From: Hippopus hippopus
Lineage: Eukaryota; Mollusca; Bivalvia; Cardiida; Cardiidae
Assembly: GCA_946811185.2 (NCBI GenBank)
Contig: OX328113.1
Coordinates: 23,659,521-23,723,520, forward strand
Length of the DNA: 64,000 nt
Direction of reading: 5' to 3'
The notes under the pieces are model-generated. The model was not told the DNA's origin. It ran no database searches and was given only the letters and a program-made list of their open reading frames with translations. Within the stretch, counting starts at the first letter, position 1. Every line of letters begins with the position of its first letter. Shown piece after piece: positions 32,929 to 42,949 of this stretch. The position numbers and the translations under genes are program-made.

Positions 32929-33215
32929 TTATTTGTCCTTCATATAATGTCTCACAAAAATGTGTGTCTTAAGATTATCTTTTCTGCTACATTTAAATCC
33001 ACAGACATGGCACTCAAATGGTTTGTAGCTTGAGCTTTTGGTTCTGTCCTGCCGAGACTTTGACTGGGGACTTCCTCTACCCACAGTTCTTCCTGTCCTT
33101 CCTCGACCCGAAGGACCTTCTGTCATCTGTGCTTCAAACATGTGGCTTTCACTAGAAGCGCTAGGTAGTAGGTAAGCGGTAGGTAGTAGAGGTAGATTTT
33201 CTATCTCGATAAGCC
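32929..33215 (-). CDS. Alternative 3'-terminal exon ZF10: single C2H2 finger with an Arg/Gly/Ser-rich lead
   Basis: The acceptor reads CTGTTTCCATTGTAG with entry bases GG, then 94 codons to the stop at 32929. Unlike the others it has one finger, CHVCGFKC...KTHIFVRH, with four residues between the histidines. Where the first finger would be, there is a basic stretch with RGRTGRTVGRG and SKSRQDRTKSSS, which resembles AT-hook or RG-rich DNA-binding tails. The finger is almost that of ZF14 finger 2 (helix Arg, Lys, Asp, Asn in both), so ZF10 may be a ZF14-like exon that lost its first finger. It opens the right-hand block. Confidence 0.87.
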
Positions 33216-33264
33216 CTACAATGGAAACAGAAAAATTATTATATGTGTTTGGCACTCAACACCA

Positions 33265-33480
33265 TTTTAACCCTTTACCACACAATGCTGAATTTTAAAG
33301 ACTCCGAGAAAGAAAGCTTTTGACAACACTATGGAAAAAGGAGAAAATGCTGGTAACCAGAATGTTTTCTACCCCTACCAAACAAAAAAATTTCAGTGTT
33401 TGATCTACATTTACTTTGTCGTCTGCAAATGCTTTCAATTTGGATACATGCAAAATTTCACTGACTGGTGAAGAGTTAAA
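33265..33480. repeat. Element A copy
   Basis: Complete ends (AACCCTTTACCACACAATGC and GGTGAAGAGTTAA) but with part of the right palindrome arm deleted. Confidence 0.75.
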
Positions 33481-33489
33481 TATTATTTA

Positions 33490-33860
33490 GAGTTTTGTTC
33501 TTGAGGCCAGTGCACCTTTATCCATGCTCTCTTAAGTTTCTGCAAAAGTAACTGTAAATCTACACAAGTTTCTTTTTATCAGTACTTCACACAACATTCT
33601 TTGCAAGCCACTGGCTGCTTTTCCACAGATACATTGTCAAAACACTGTACATTGGTGAGAGGAGAATGAATCCGAGGACTGTACTCACCAACCATTTTTC
33701 AAAACATTCTCAGTCTTATTCTCCACAATTTTCTAAATTTGAACGTAACGCAACATCTGATTGGCTAAACCAAATGGTGTAGCCAATCAGAATATGTGTT
33801 ACTTTCAAATTCAGAAAATCTGAACCACCAACTCCCTGGTCTCAAGTCCTCTATGCTACT
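33490..33860 (-). mobile_element. SINE type 1 fragment with a nested element C (33676-33822)
   Basis: The outer part matches SINE type 1 in minus orientation (GAGGCCAGTGCACC, CCATGCTCTC, then CTCCCTGGTCTCAAGTCCTC). It is split by an element C copy that begins GTACTCACCAACCATT and ends TTCAGAAAATCTGAACC, with most of C's right end missing. Confidence 0.65.
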
Positions 33861-33909
33861 GACTGCAGTTCATTTCTTCCATTTCAAAGCCAAATTTCAT
33901 AATTTAAGT

Positions 33910-34500
33910 CACACCATTTTTTTTCTTAGGCAAATTCTTTCAAATTGGAGTAGACTGAAATTTTTTAGTCTGGTAAAGAGTAAAGTAGGTAAAATTAAGG
34001 TCTTTTCCAAGCCTTTCTATGAAAATGCAAGATATCTCAAAGGACAAATGAGTCGTACTCTGTGGAAAGAGGGTTTAATGCATCTGCAATAAGTATCGAT
34101 CCAAGTCAGCCTGTGCAGTACACGCAGGCTGACCTGTGTCGAAACTTTTTAATTCTGGTAAGTCTTCAGCACGTCCATGGACATTCTACCTTTAGATTCA
34201 GCCAGTTGCTAGACAAAATGGATTTAATAGATCCATAATTATGTTATGCTTAATACTATAACCCACAGATGCTTTAACTCTTTACCACACAATCCCAACT
34301 GAAAGTCCCCAATAGAGATGGCTTTTGAAAACATTATGGGAAAAGGAGAAAATGCTGGTAACCAGCATTTTCTTCTTTTTCCACAATGTTTTCTAACCTA
34401 CCTAAGACAAAATTCATCAATTAAGCAATATTTTATTTGTCGTCTGCAAATGCTTTCAATTTGGTCCTGGCCAGAATTTTGTTGTTTGATAAAGAGCTTA
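33910..34500. repeat. Element A fragment, element L, element A copy
   Basis: About 33910-33990 is an element A end. About 34040-34260 is element L (AGTCAGCCTGTGCAGTACAC). About 34270-34500 is a good element A copy. Confidence 0.7.
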
Positions 34501-34529
34501 ATAATTCTTATAAGCAAGGAAAGGAAATA

Positions 34530-34918
34530 GACAATGAGGGCCATTCTTCAGTTATTTCCCTTGATTCCTCTCCAGTACTACATTGGTCCTGATGAGGTGT
34601 TTACTTGGATTTTATCCTTGATTTTCTTGCACTACACAGATATGTTCTTGAGATAATATCCCAACTAAATCTGGTTTGATTGTTTTGCAAATCAATATTT
34701 AAATGTTTCTCTAATGATTGAGAACAAAACTTGCTTTAAAATGACATGGGGACCTTGCATGTAATCATAAATCAAGTTATATTTATCGCAACATCCCCAA
34801 AGGAATCAAGGATAAAAACAAAGGAATACAGATAAGGACCAATGTGTTATTTGATTACCTTTAGTTTTTATCTAGCAAGGGAGATAATTTTAATTACAGG
34901 AATGACCCTCATTGAGAC
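34530..34918. repeat. Imperfect foldback of about 390 bp
   Basis: CAATGAGGGCCATTC, TTATTTCCCTTG and CATTGGTCCT on the left return inverted at the right (AGGACCAATG, CAAGGGAGATAA, GAATGACCCTCATTG). The middle is unique AT-rich DNA. The stretch 34919-35075 shows nothing. Confidence 0.65.
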
Positions 34919-35074
34919 ACACAGACAAATACTACACTAGCACCTGGCTGGGCCATCAAATACAGGCAGACTTAGCTTCCGACATTTCACTTCAGACTGA
35001 TGATGATTTTTTCCGTATATTCCCATAGCCATCAGTTGCCCATATGTGCCAGATCCTCAAAAGACTATTTGTTA

Positions 35075-35800
35075 TGTTCACTCTTTACCAAAATTTTAGA
35101 CTGGTCCAATGTGAAAGTACTTGCAGATGACAAACTAAACATGGCACAAATGATAAGATTTGTATCAGAAAGACTAGAAAACATTGTGGAAAAAGGTAAT
35201 TAGCACTTTCTCTTTTGCTGACAAAGTTTTCTACCAAATTAAAAACAAATCATTGGAACCACATTTGCCGTCTGCAACCACTTTAAATACGGAGGAGTCC
35301 AATAAAGATTTATTGTTCTTGTTTTAAAACCTTTTACCAGACGACAAACTTTTAGCCTTATCCAAATTGAAAGCATTGGCAGACGACAATTTCAGTCCAG
35401 CTCAAATGGTACAATTTGTCTTTGATAGGGTAGAAAACATTCTAGGAAAAGGAGAAAATGCTGGTTACCAGCATTTCCTCCTTTTCCTACAATGTTTTCA
35501 AAAGGCTTTTTTCCTAGGGTCATTAAAAGTCAGCATCGTACGGTAAAGGGTTAAATCAATTGTCAGTAAATTGGTTCTGATAAAGGCAGCACCTCATAAA
35601 TCCTTTAACACATGACAAAAATGGAGACTTGCCTATATTGTAAGTATTTGCAGATGACAAATGTAGCTCAAATGATGGGATTTGTTTGTGAAAGGTAAAA
35701 AGAGACCAGCATTTTCTGCTTTTCCCTCAATGTTTTCAAAAACCCTCTTTCTTTAGGGTTGTTTAAACACAGGGTTGTTTGATAAAGGGCTAAAGTAAAA
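35075..35800. repeat. Three element A copies
   Basis: At about 35078-35330 (broken), 35325-35555 (good palindrome) and 35595-35795 (part of one arm lost). Confidence 0.75.
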
Positions 35801-35854
35801 AAAAACATCATTATATCTCATGATCACGAAAAAAATCAATCAGCAAAAAGTCAC

Positions 35855-36950
35855 AAAACTAGAGGTGCTTGAGCGCCTGTATTGCTCCACAGGCCTGATA
35901 TTTCTATAATGGCGAAAGGAAGTTTTTAACAATTATCATTCAATCCTGCATTTTAGCTCACTGAAGAAACAATTTGGTAGACAACCACCATAGGAACTTA
36001 CCTGCAAAACAACAATGAAATCCAATGAATAGTTTCAGAGAAGAAATTTTTCAAAGATTTTACTTTATACCATAAAAGGAAAATGAGTCTCCCATAAAAG
36101 CCATGTTTTTTGACAGATCTTTTTTTTTTTTTTAAGGAATTCTGTAAACCTGTATCTAAGGAACATTTCTGCAAAATAATAATGCTATCCAAATAGCGGT
36201 TTGGGAGGAGAAGATTTTTAAAGGTTTTTTACTTTGGTTGCCATGGCAACCAGAATTCTTCATGGAACACAATTATTTGAAGGAATTTGAAAGAGGACCA
36301 CCAAAGGAACATTCCTGTGAAATTTGGTAAAAATCCAGTCAATAGTTTCTGAGGAGAAGTTTTTTAAAGAAAAAGTTTACGGACGCACGCATGGACGAAC
36401 GGACGGACGGACGGACGGATGCACGACGGACACAACGCCATGACAATAGCTCGCTGGCCGAAGACAACCACCATAGGAACTTACCTGCAAAACAACAATG
36501 AAATCCAATGAATAGTTTTAGAGAAGAAATTTTTCAAAGATTTTACTTTATACCATAAAAGGAAAATGAGTCTCCCATAAAAGCCATGTTTTTTGACAGA
36601 TCTTTTTTTTTTTAAGGAATTCTGTAAACCTGTATCTAAGGAACATTCCTGCAAAATAATAATGCTATCCAAATAGCGGTTTGGGAGGAGAAGATTTTTA
36701 AAGGTTTTTTACTTTGGTTGCCATGGCAACCAGAATTCTTCATGGAACACAATTATTTGAAGGAATTTGAAAGAGGACCACCAAAGGAACATTCCTGTGA
36801 AATTTGGTAAAAATCCAGTCAATAGTTTCTGAGGAGAAGTTTTTTAAAGAAAAAGTTTACGGACGCACGCACGGACGAACGAACGGACGGACGCACGACG
36901 GACACAACGCCATGACAATAGCTCGCTGGCCTTCGGCCAGTGGAGCTAAA
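35855..36950. mobile_element. Element K: repeat with a 483-bp internal direct duplication
   Basis: Begins near AGAGGTGCTTGAGCGCCTGT and ends GGCCTTCGGCCAGTGGAGCT. Blocks at about 35972-36450 and 36463-36930 are nearly identical, offset by 483 bases; differences seen are single bases and short length changes in a poly-T and in the GGACGGACGG tract. Minus-strand frames at 35998-36192 and 36481-36672 are the same non-coding sequence seen twice. The right end is coding for the tail of ZF11. Confidence 0.8.
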
Positions 36951-37207
36951 AAAACCATTTACTTCCAAATGCATTTCTGGATGTTTTTTCCTGATATGGA
37001 GTTGGAGGGAATCTTTTCTTGATGACTGATGGCCACAAACATTACACTTAAATGGCTTGGCCCCTGTGTGTGTTCGAACATGACGCTGGATTATCTGGCG
37101 AGTTGGAAATATTTTTGGGCAAAAGTTACATCTGTAAATCACGCCTTTCGATCTGTCCATGTGGCCAAAGAATCCCACTGTATCTCTCGTGAAACCAGCG
37201 TTTTCAT
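36819..37207 (-). CDS. Alternative 3'-terminal exon ZF11: two C2H2 fingers with a transposon-derived tail
   Basis: The acceptor reads TTTATAATTTTAG with entry bases AT, then 128 codons to the stop at 36819, the longest of the set. Finger 1 is CNFCPKIF...QRHVRTH; finger 2 is CNVCGHQSSRKD...LHIRKKH, linker HTGAKPFKC. After the second finger about 8 residues of ordinary tail are followed by about 44 residues read from element K (VRPSVRSSVRASVNFFF in the GGACGGACG tract). The original stop was evidently lost or displaced by the insertion. The tail is basic and of no known fold. Whether the true transcript ends earlier by polyadenylation is unknown. Confidence 0.87.
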
Positions 37208-37329
37208 CTAAAATTATAAATATCAAGAATTCAGAACACAATTGCTCTTTCAGGCTTGTATTTTTCTTTTTCATGATAACACATCAATCAAACGCAATAC
37301 TATCGCACTAGTCGAAAAACAAACACATA

Positions 37330-37800
37330 TTAACTCTTTACCACACAATCCCAAGTTTTAAAGACCCTGAAAGAGAACGCTTTTGAAAACATTGTGGGAA
37401 AAGGAGAAAATGCTGGTAACCAGCATTTTCTCCTTTTCCCACAATGTTTTCCAACCTATCAAAGACAGAAATCATCAATTTAGCAACATTTAATTCGTTG
37501 TCTGCAAAAGCTTTCAGTTTGGTCCAGTCCAAAATTTTGCAATGTGGTAAAGTGTTAAAACAAACACATATGAACATTTTACTGCACAATGCTGACTTTT
37601 AATGACCCTGGAAAAGAAGCCTTTTGAAAACATTGTGGAAAATGGAGAAAATCCTGATAACCAGCATTTTCCCATTGTCCCACAATATTTTCTACCCTAT
37701 CAAAGAAAAATTGGACAATTTGAGCCACACTGAAATTGTCGTCTGCAAATGCTTTCAGTTTGGTCCAGTCCAAAATTTTGCTGTGTGGTAAAGTGTTAAA
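37330..37800. repeat. Two element A copies
   Basis: At about 37330-37560 and 37570-37798, same orientation, each followed by AAAACAAA; the pair looks like a local duplication. Nothing else is recognised to 38075. Confidence 0.85.
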
Positions 37801-38074
37801 AACAAATTGAAATATACTTAAAGGGGCCTAGTACATGGCACCAAGCTTTACCTTGTATTGTTCTGGAATCCACCACCTGCACACCACTTTTTGTAAAGTC
37901 TTTTTCCTCATATACATATCAACAAAATATGCTTACTGAATCTTAATAATGAGCATAAACACTTCCAAATTGCCGCTGGGTGGTTTTTTTTTATGTTTGC
38001 ATGTATAACCCATATTACAGCAAACTAAATACAGAATAAATTTTGTGCATGTGAATGAGGTTAAAGGGGCAATA

Positions 38075-38310
38075 ATGATTGATTGAATAGTATTTTACGC
38101 CGCTTTCAACATTACTTTGGTCATGTCACGACAACAGTTCACATATTCATGTTTTTTTGGGTTTCATCAGAACTAGGCTAGGGCTCTGATGTGTCTTGCC
38201 CAAGGACACTCCCACGAAAGACCCAGGGGATCCAGTGAGTCTTGAACCCGGGGTCTCTAGGTCACAAGTCCTACACGTTACCACAAGCCATCAGAACCAT
38301 TAAAGGGGCA
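38075..38310 (-). mobile_element. SINE type 3, minus orientation
   Basis: The left end is TTGATTGAATAGTATTTTAC with CGCTTTCAACATTACTTTGG; the body has GGGCTCTGATGTGTCTTGCC and CAAGGACACTCC; the right end has a tRNA-like head seen in inverse (GTCTTGAACCCGGGGTCTCT). A second copy is at 53530-53745. Confidence 0.7.
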
Positions 38311-38369
38311 ATAAACCAGATTTCATTTTGCCTGGTATGGAAGGTTGTGGGTTCGAGCCACACAACATT

Positions 38370-38870
38370 TAACCCTTTACCAAACGACATAATTTTTGAC
38401 TTGTCCAAATTGAAAGCATTTGCAGACGACAAAAAAATTGAAACTTGACTTCAGAAGAGTAGAAAACATTGTGGGAAAAGGAGAAAATGCTGGTTACCAG
38501 CATTTTCTCCTTTTCCCACAATGTTTTCAGAAGGCTTCTTCCTCAGGGTCTTGAAAACCAGGGATTGTTTGGTAAAGGGTTAAGCATTTTTGTTGTCTTT
38601 CCCTAGCTAAAGGTAAACAGCCACATTCCTTAAAATTTTCCTCACAATATCAAAATACTAACTTTTTCCCTTTCAAAAAAAATTTAGGTCAAAACCTGTT
38701 TACCACAATTCAGAGTTGTAATAACCTTGAACAAGAAGGCCTAAGAAAAGGAGAAACTGCTCGTTACCAACAATTTCTCCCTTTGCCATAATGTTTTCTG
38801 CCCTTTTGAGACAAATAAAATTTATCATAACTGTAACCACATTTCATTTGTTGTCTGCTATGAATTTGAA
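38370..38870. repeat. Element A copy and a second, decayed one
   Basis: A very clean copy at about 38370-38582 with matching ends and a complete palindrome, and a decayed one at about 38695-38860. Confidence 0.85.
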
Positions 38871-39149
38871 CATATATCCAAACTTTAAACGACCCTGAGG
38901 AAGAAGGCTTTTGAGTATTAATGCCCTTTGAAAGAATTTATGTTGTATTCTTGGCATTTTCCCTGCCACTCGAAAAATCTGAACAAGAGAACCATATGCA
39001 ATGCCAGCACTCAGTTGCAATTGCTTCTTTCCCACTCTGCAATTTATTTATCAGTGATAATCTCAAGTTGTAAGAGAGCCATAACTGTGGCAAAAATATT
39101 TTGAAGGTAACCTGTTCCTCTGATATGGGCTTTTCTTTTAATGGTTATC

Positions 39150-39450
39150 AATTTTGCTCTTTTGTTTTTTTCTGGTTTTCAATGCCATTTTCAACATTAT
39201 TTCAGTTACATTGCAGAGGCCAGAGCACCTATCCATGCTTCCTGGAGTTTTCTTCTACAAGTAATTCACAAAATATTTATCCATAGCCACTGGCTGCTTC
39301 CCCACATAACCATAGTCTGCAGTGAGAGAGGTATGGATCCTTTCAATGTGACTATCATCATTCCTTGGGAAAAAAGTTCGCCATGCTAGGGATTCAAACC
39401 AGTGAGCTCCTGGTTTTGAGTCCTGTACGGTATTCACTAAGTCGCCACAA
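39150..39450 (-). mobile_element. SINE type 1 fragment, minus orientation
   Basis: TTTTCAACATTATTTCAGTT, CAGAGCACCTATCCATGCTT and CACTGGCTGCTTCCCCACAT match SINE type 1. The tRNA-like head is eroded. Confidence 0.7.
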
Positions 39451-39589
39451 TTAGGTCAAATTTCAAGTAAGTATCTCGAGTTATGACAGCGATTGTTTTT
39501 CAGAAAGTTTTTTGCACAGTGACAAAATGGCTGTGGCAACACACTGCCATTTTCTTTGAATACAGCAGAGCTAAAGAAGAGCAAGGTAT

Positions 39590-39870
39590 GTGGATGCCAA
39601 CACATAGCTGCAGTTGCTTTCAGTGAACATTTTTAGTTGAAAAAGGGGCATAACTGGGTTAAAAATATTTTGATGGTTATCTACCCCTGTTGAATGGGTT
39701 CGCCCTTTTGACAGTCAACAACTAGTTGCAGTTTTAAGTAAACTTGTTCAATAATGACAAAGATATTACAAAATATCAAAGTTTTTGCAACAATGATGAC
39801 GCAGACGATGACAGGGCTTTGACAATACCGACAATGTTTTTTTTTTAAACAGCCAAGCAAGAATAAAATT
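39590..39870. repeat. Element G copy
   Basis: GCTGCAGTTGCTTTCAGTG, GAAAAAGGGGCATAACTGGG and TTTTGATGGTTATCTACCCC in the usual order. Confidence 0.7.
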
Positions 39871-39939
39871 CAATAGTTTCACCTGATTGATCCATAAAAT
39901 TTTAGTGTTTGATAGCAAAAATACTACAAATTACATATA

Positions 39940-41560
39940 AAACAAACTTTTATAAGAGTTCTAGGCAAAATATATTTAAAAGTATAATCTACAAAGTGTC
40001 ACATACATTTCTAGACCATTTCCTCACTTCCCTTGCAACAACTGATATGGCTGTATTCCCATTTTATCACTCAGTTTAACCTGTGGACGAATTTTCACCC
40101 TGGTCCAATTTTGAGGCATTTGCAGACAACAAATGTGGCACAAAAGATTAGATAGTCAAATTCCATTTCTTTGTCACATTTCATTTGTTGTCTGCTAATG
40201 CTTTCAAGTTAGACCTGTCTAAAATTTCATCTTCATGTCAAGTGTGAATTGTGGGTAATCCTTAAAAATATAGAATCAGGGTAATTCACAAACGAGTTAA
40301 CGCATTCATTTATAAGTATCCATGTATTCAGAATGTTTGGTTGAAATTCACCTCTTCTGGATGCTTCCGTCTAATATGAGTGTATAAATTGTCCCTTCTA
40401 GACGATGCCAGACCACAAAACTGACACTTATATGGTTTATCACCAGTATGACTACGATGATGTCTAACCAAAAAATATTTCGTTCCAAATATCTTATCAC
40501 AATAATCACACTTGTAAAGTCGTGCGTGTTGAACCCCATCAGAGTAATTCTGTACTTCCTTGGTCAACAAGCCTTCAGAATTGCGTCCTGTAAATAGAAA
40601 TATTTGTGTTATTTAATCAAACTGTTAGATGTTGATTAGCAGGACAAGAGCACTCAAAGATGATCAAGAAATATCTTTAACAAATGATAGATGGCGTAAA
40701 TTTGCCAGCAAATAGGCAGGGACCCTTTAAAAAACATGTCTACACTTTTAACCAATCACAAATTTCTATTTATTCATTTGTAATCAATACCAGCCAAGCA
40801 AAAAATATAAAGTAATATAAAAAGTACTACAGGAAATAACTAGCGCGGTCACTGAATGTGACTTAATACCCCCGCCAGCACTTTGACAGAAACAGGCAAT
40901 TATTTGTACACAGACGGACGAATGGACGGACAAACGGACGGACAGGCTGATTCCAGTATACCCCCGTACCCCCTATAAGAAAGAGGAGTATATTAAGGGC
41001 TCCCCAAAAGGAATGATTAACCCTTTGCCACACAATCACCAGTTTTAATGACCCTGAGGAAGAAGCCTTTTGAAGACATTGTGGGAAAAGGAGAAATTGC
41101 TGGTAACCAGCATTTTTTCCTTTACCCACAATTTTTTCCAATTATATAAAGACTTATTCAATTATTTGAGCTATATCCAATTTATTGTCTGCACACGCTT
41201 TCAATTTGAACGAGTATAACATTCTGTTGTGTGGTAACAGGTTAAATGTGCATAGTCCCTGAGGGGGCAGGGGAACAAAAGAATTTATTTAATAGCTTAA
41301 ACCAGATGAAAAAGGAAAATGCCTCTCTCATCTTTTTGTGTCAAGCTTACCTGTTTTTCCATCAATTTGCTGAAGATGATAAAAAATAGTCTTGAAGTTT
41401 TGATGGTATGGCAGGCGTTATCAACTTCCCTGACAGACGGTATAAATATAACAGAGACAATCTCCATGGAACTCATTTTATTTTGAAAAAGAAATCTGAC
41501 AGAGGACCGTAATTTGAAGAATTCATATGAAATCTCATTACCAAGTCAAGTAGGGTCAGT
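39940..41560. repeat. Segmental duplication, left copy (contains ZF12)
   Basis: Matches about 42950-44520 over most of its length at an offset near 3.2 kb, from TATAATCTACAAAGTGTCAC through the exon to GACGGTATAAATAT. An element A copy at about 41020-41250 and a GGACGAATGGACGGAC tract lie only in this copy. The right copy has its own element A at about 43115-43350. Confidence 0.8.
40328..40587 (-). CDS. Alternative 3'-terminal exon ZF12: two C2H2 fingers
   Basis: The acceptor reads AATATTTCTATTTACAG with entry bases GA, then 85 codons to the stop at 40328. Finger 1 is CDYCDKIF...VRHHRSH; finger 2 is CQFCGLASSRRD...THIRRKH with linker HTGDKPYKC. It is a recent duplicate of ZF13. Within 85 codons I see five amino-acid differences. 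Two fall in finger 1, at helix positions -1 (Thr here, Ser in ZF13) and +2 (Tyr here, Thr in ZF13). Finger 2 is the same residue for residue. There is no proper ATG before the fingers, so entry by splicing is the only sensible reading. Confidence 0.92.
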
Positions 41561-41639
41561 TGTTTCAGGGAGGGTGTCCAAAACAAAAGTTAACATGCAC
41601 ACACACGATAAACACAAGGCTTGCTAACATCTGAAACCA

Positions 41640-42040
41640 TTGCGGCAAAAGAAAATTCCTTTTGCAACAATATTTTTAAGAAATTTTCATATATTTAACT
41701 CTTGACCACACTACAAAACTGTAGACTTTTCAAAATTGGAAGCATATGTAGATGACAATTTAATTGTGGCTAAAATGATTGAATATGTCTTTATGTCTGC
41801 AGTTGCTTTCAGTGAAAATTTTAAGTTGAAAAAGGAGCATAACTGTGTCAATAATATTTTGATGGTTATCTACCCCTGTTGTATGGGTTCCCCTTTTGAT
41901 AGTCAACAACTAGTCGGAGTCTGAAGTACATACCTTCAGTAATGACAAAGATAGTACAAAATAGCAAAGTTTTTGCACAACGACGACGCAGACGACAACA
42001 GCTATGACAATACCGACAATGTTCTTTAAAAACAGCCGAG
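41640..42040. repeat. Truncated element A joined to element G
   Basis: Element A (AACTCTTGACCACACTACAA and TGATTGAATATGTC) breaks off near 41795 and element G follows at once (CTGCAGTTGCTTTCAGTG), so G was probably inserted into A or replaced its end. Confidence 0.6.
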
Positions 42041-42949
42041 CTAGCAAGTTTCCCCTGAGTGATCCATAAAATTTCAATGTTTGCAGTGTTTGATCCAGGA
42101 TTTGAAAAAAGTGGGAGATTGTCACACGTCACCCTGAAAAGTAAGGGGGGATTTCTAAAAAGTATGGGGGATCTAAATTAACAACAAATGCCAGAAGCAG
42201 AACTAATCTCTTTTGTACTTATTACACAATTTCAATTCCATAGTACTGTGCCTTAGTCTTGTTCATACCTAACACAAAATCTTACTTTGAAATTTGAAAG
42301 TCATAACTGTAAATAGAAGTTAAAACGCTAGTTCCTATGCTTTCATCAGTAACCGTACGATCACCTCTGTGTTGCACTGGCCGTGACTTGCATGTTGAAT
42401 GACAGATTTTTCCAAAACTGATTGTTTGTCTTCATTGCAATCCGCTCTATGTATAAAGATATCAGTAATTGTTTTTGTCCATCTTAGAAAACAGAACTGT
42501 CAATATCGTCTGCTATTTGTTTGGGTTTACATGCAGAAAATTATCAACTTCATGGAATCTGTTTTAATCGAAACTAATAAAGTAATATCAAAATAAATTC
42601 GTCTTGACAGCTTTAGTATGTATTTGGATGGAAAGGATATTTATTTTGATAAATAAGTGTTGGAGACATGTAATCGATATTTTAATCGAGAAGAAAAAAT
42701 AAATGGTAGACTTTTTTTCTCTCGTAAAATCCAAGTCCTTGCGGTAAGAAAGGGAAGTAACTCTTGGTTCACAGGAATGATCTCATGCAGTTGTGCTGGC
42801 TGTGAAAGTGATTTTTATATCAACGTTCAAGCGTTTAGTTTAACAACTGATCAAATACGAATTGCTTGATTATATTTTACGCGCCATTGTCGTGCGCACT
42901 GGTTTTGAAAATGTGCGTGAATGATGAAAAACTCGGGCAATTCTTGCTT
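42041..42949. other. No gene recognised
   Basis: Less repetitive than its surroundings. Plus-strand frames at 42399-42596 and 42657-42869 have no known domain. The second is rich in Cys and Ser but has no motif I can name. Confidence 0.35.

Noticed and set aside
35998..36672. Two nearly identical minus-strand frames of 63-64 codons
   Set aside because: They are the same element K sequence present twice by duplication; there is no sign of coding constraint.
42399..42869. Two short plus-strand frames in less repetitive DNA
   Set aside because: No known domain, no splice context, length within chance for AT-rich DNA.
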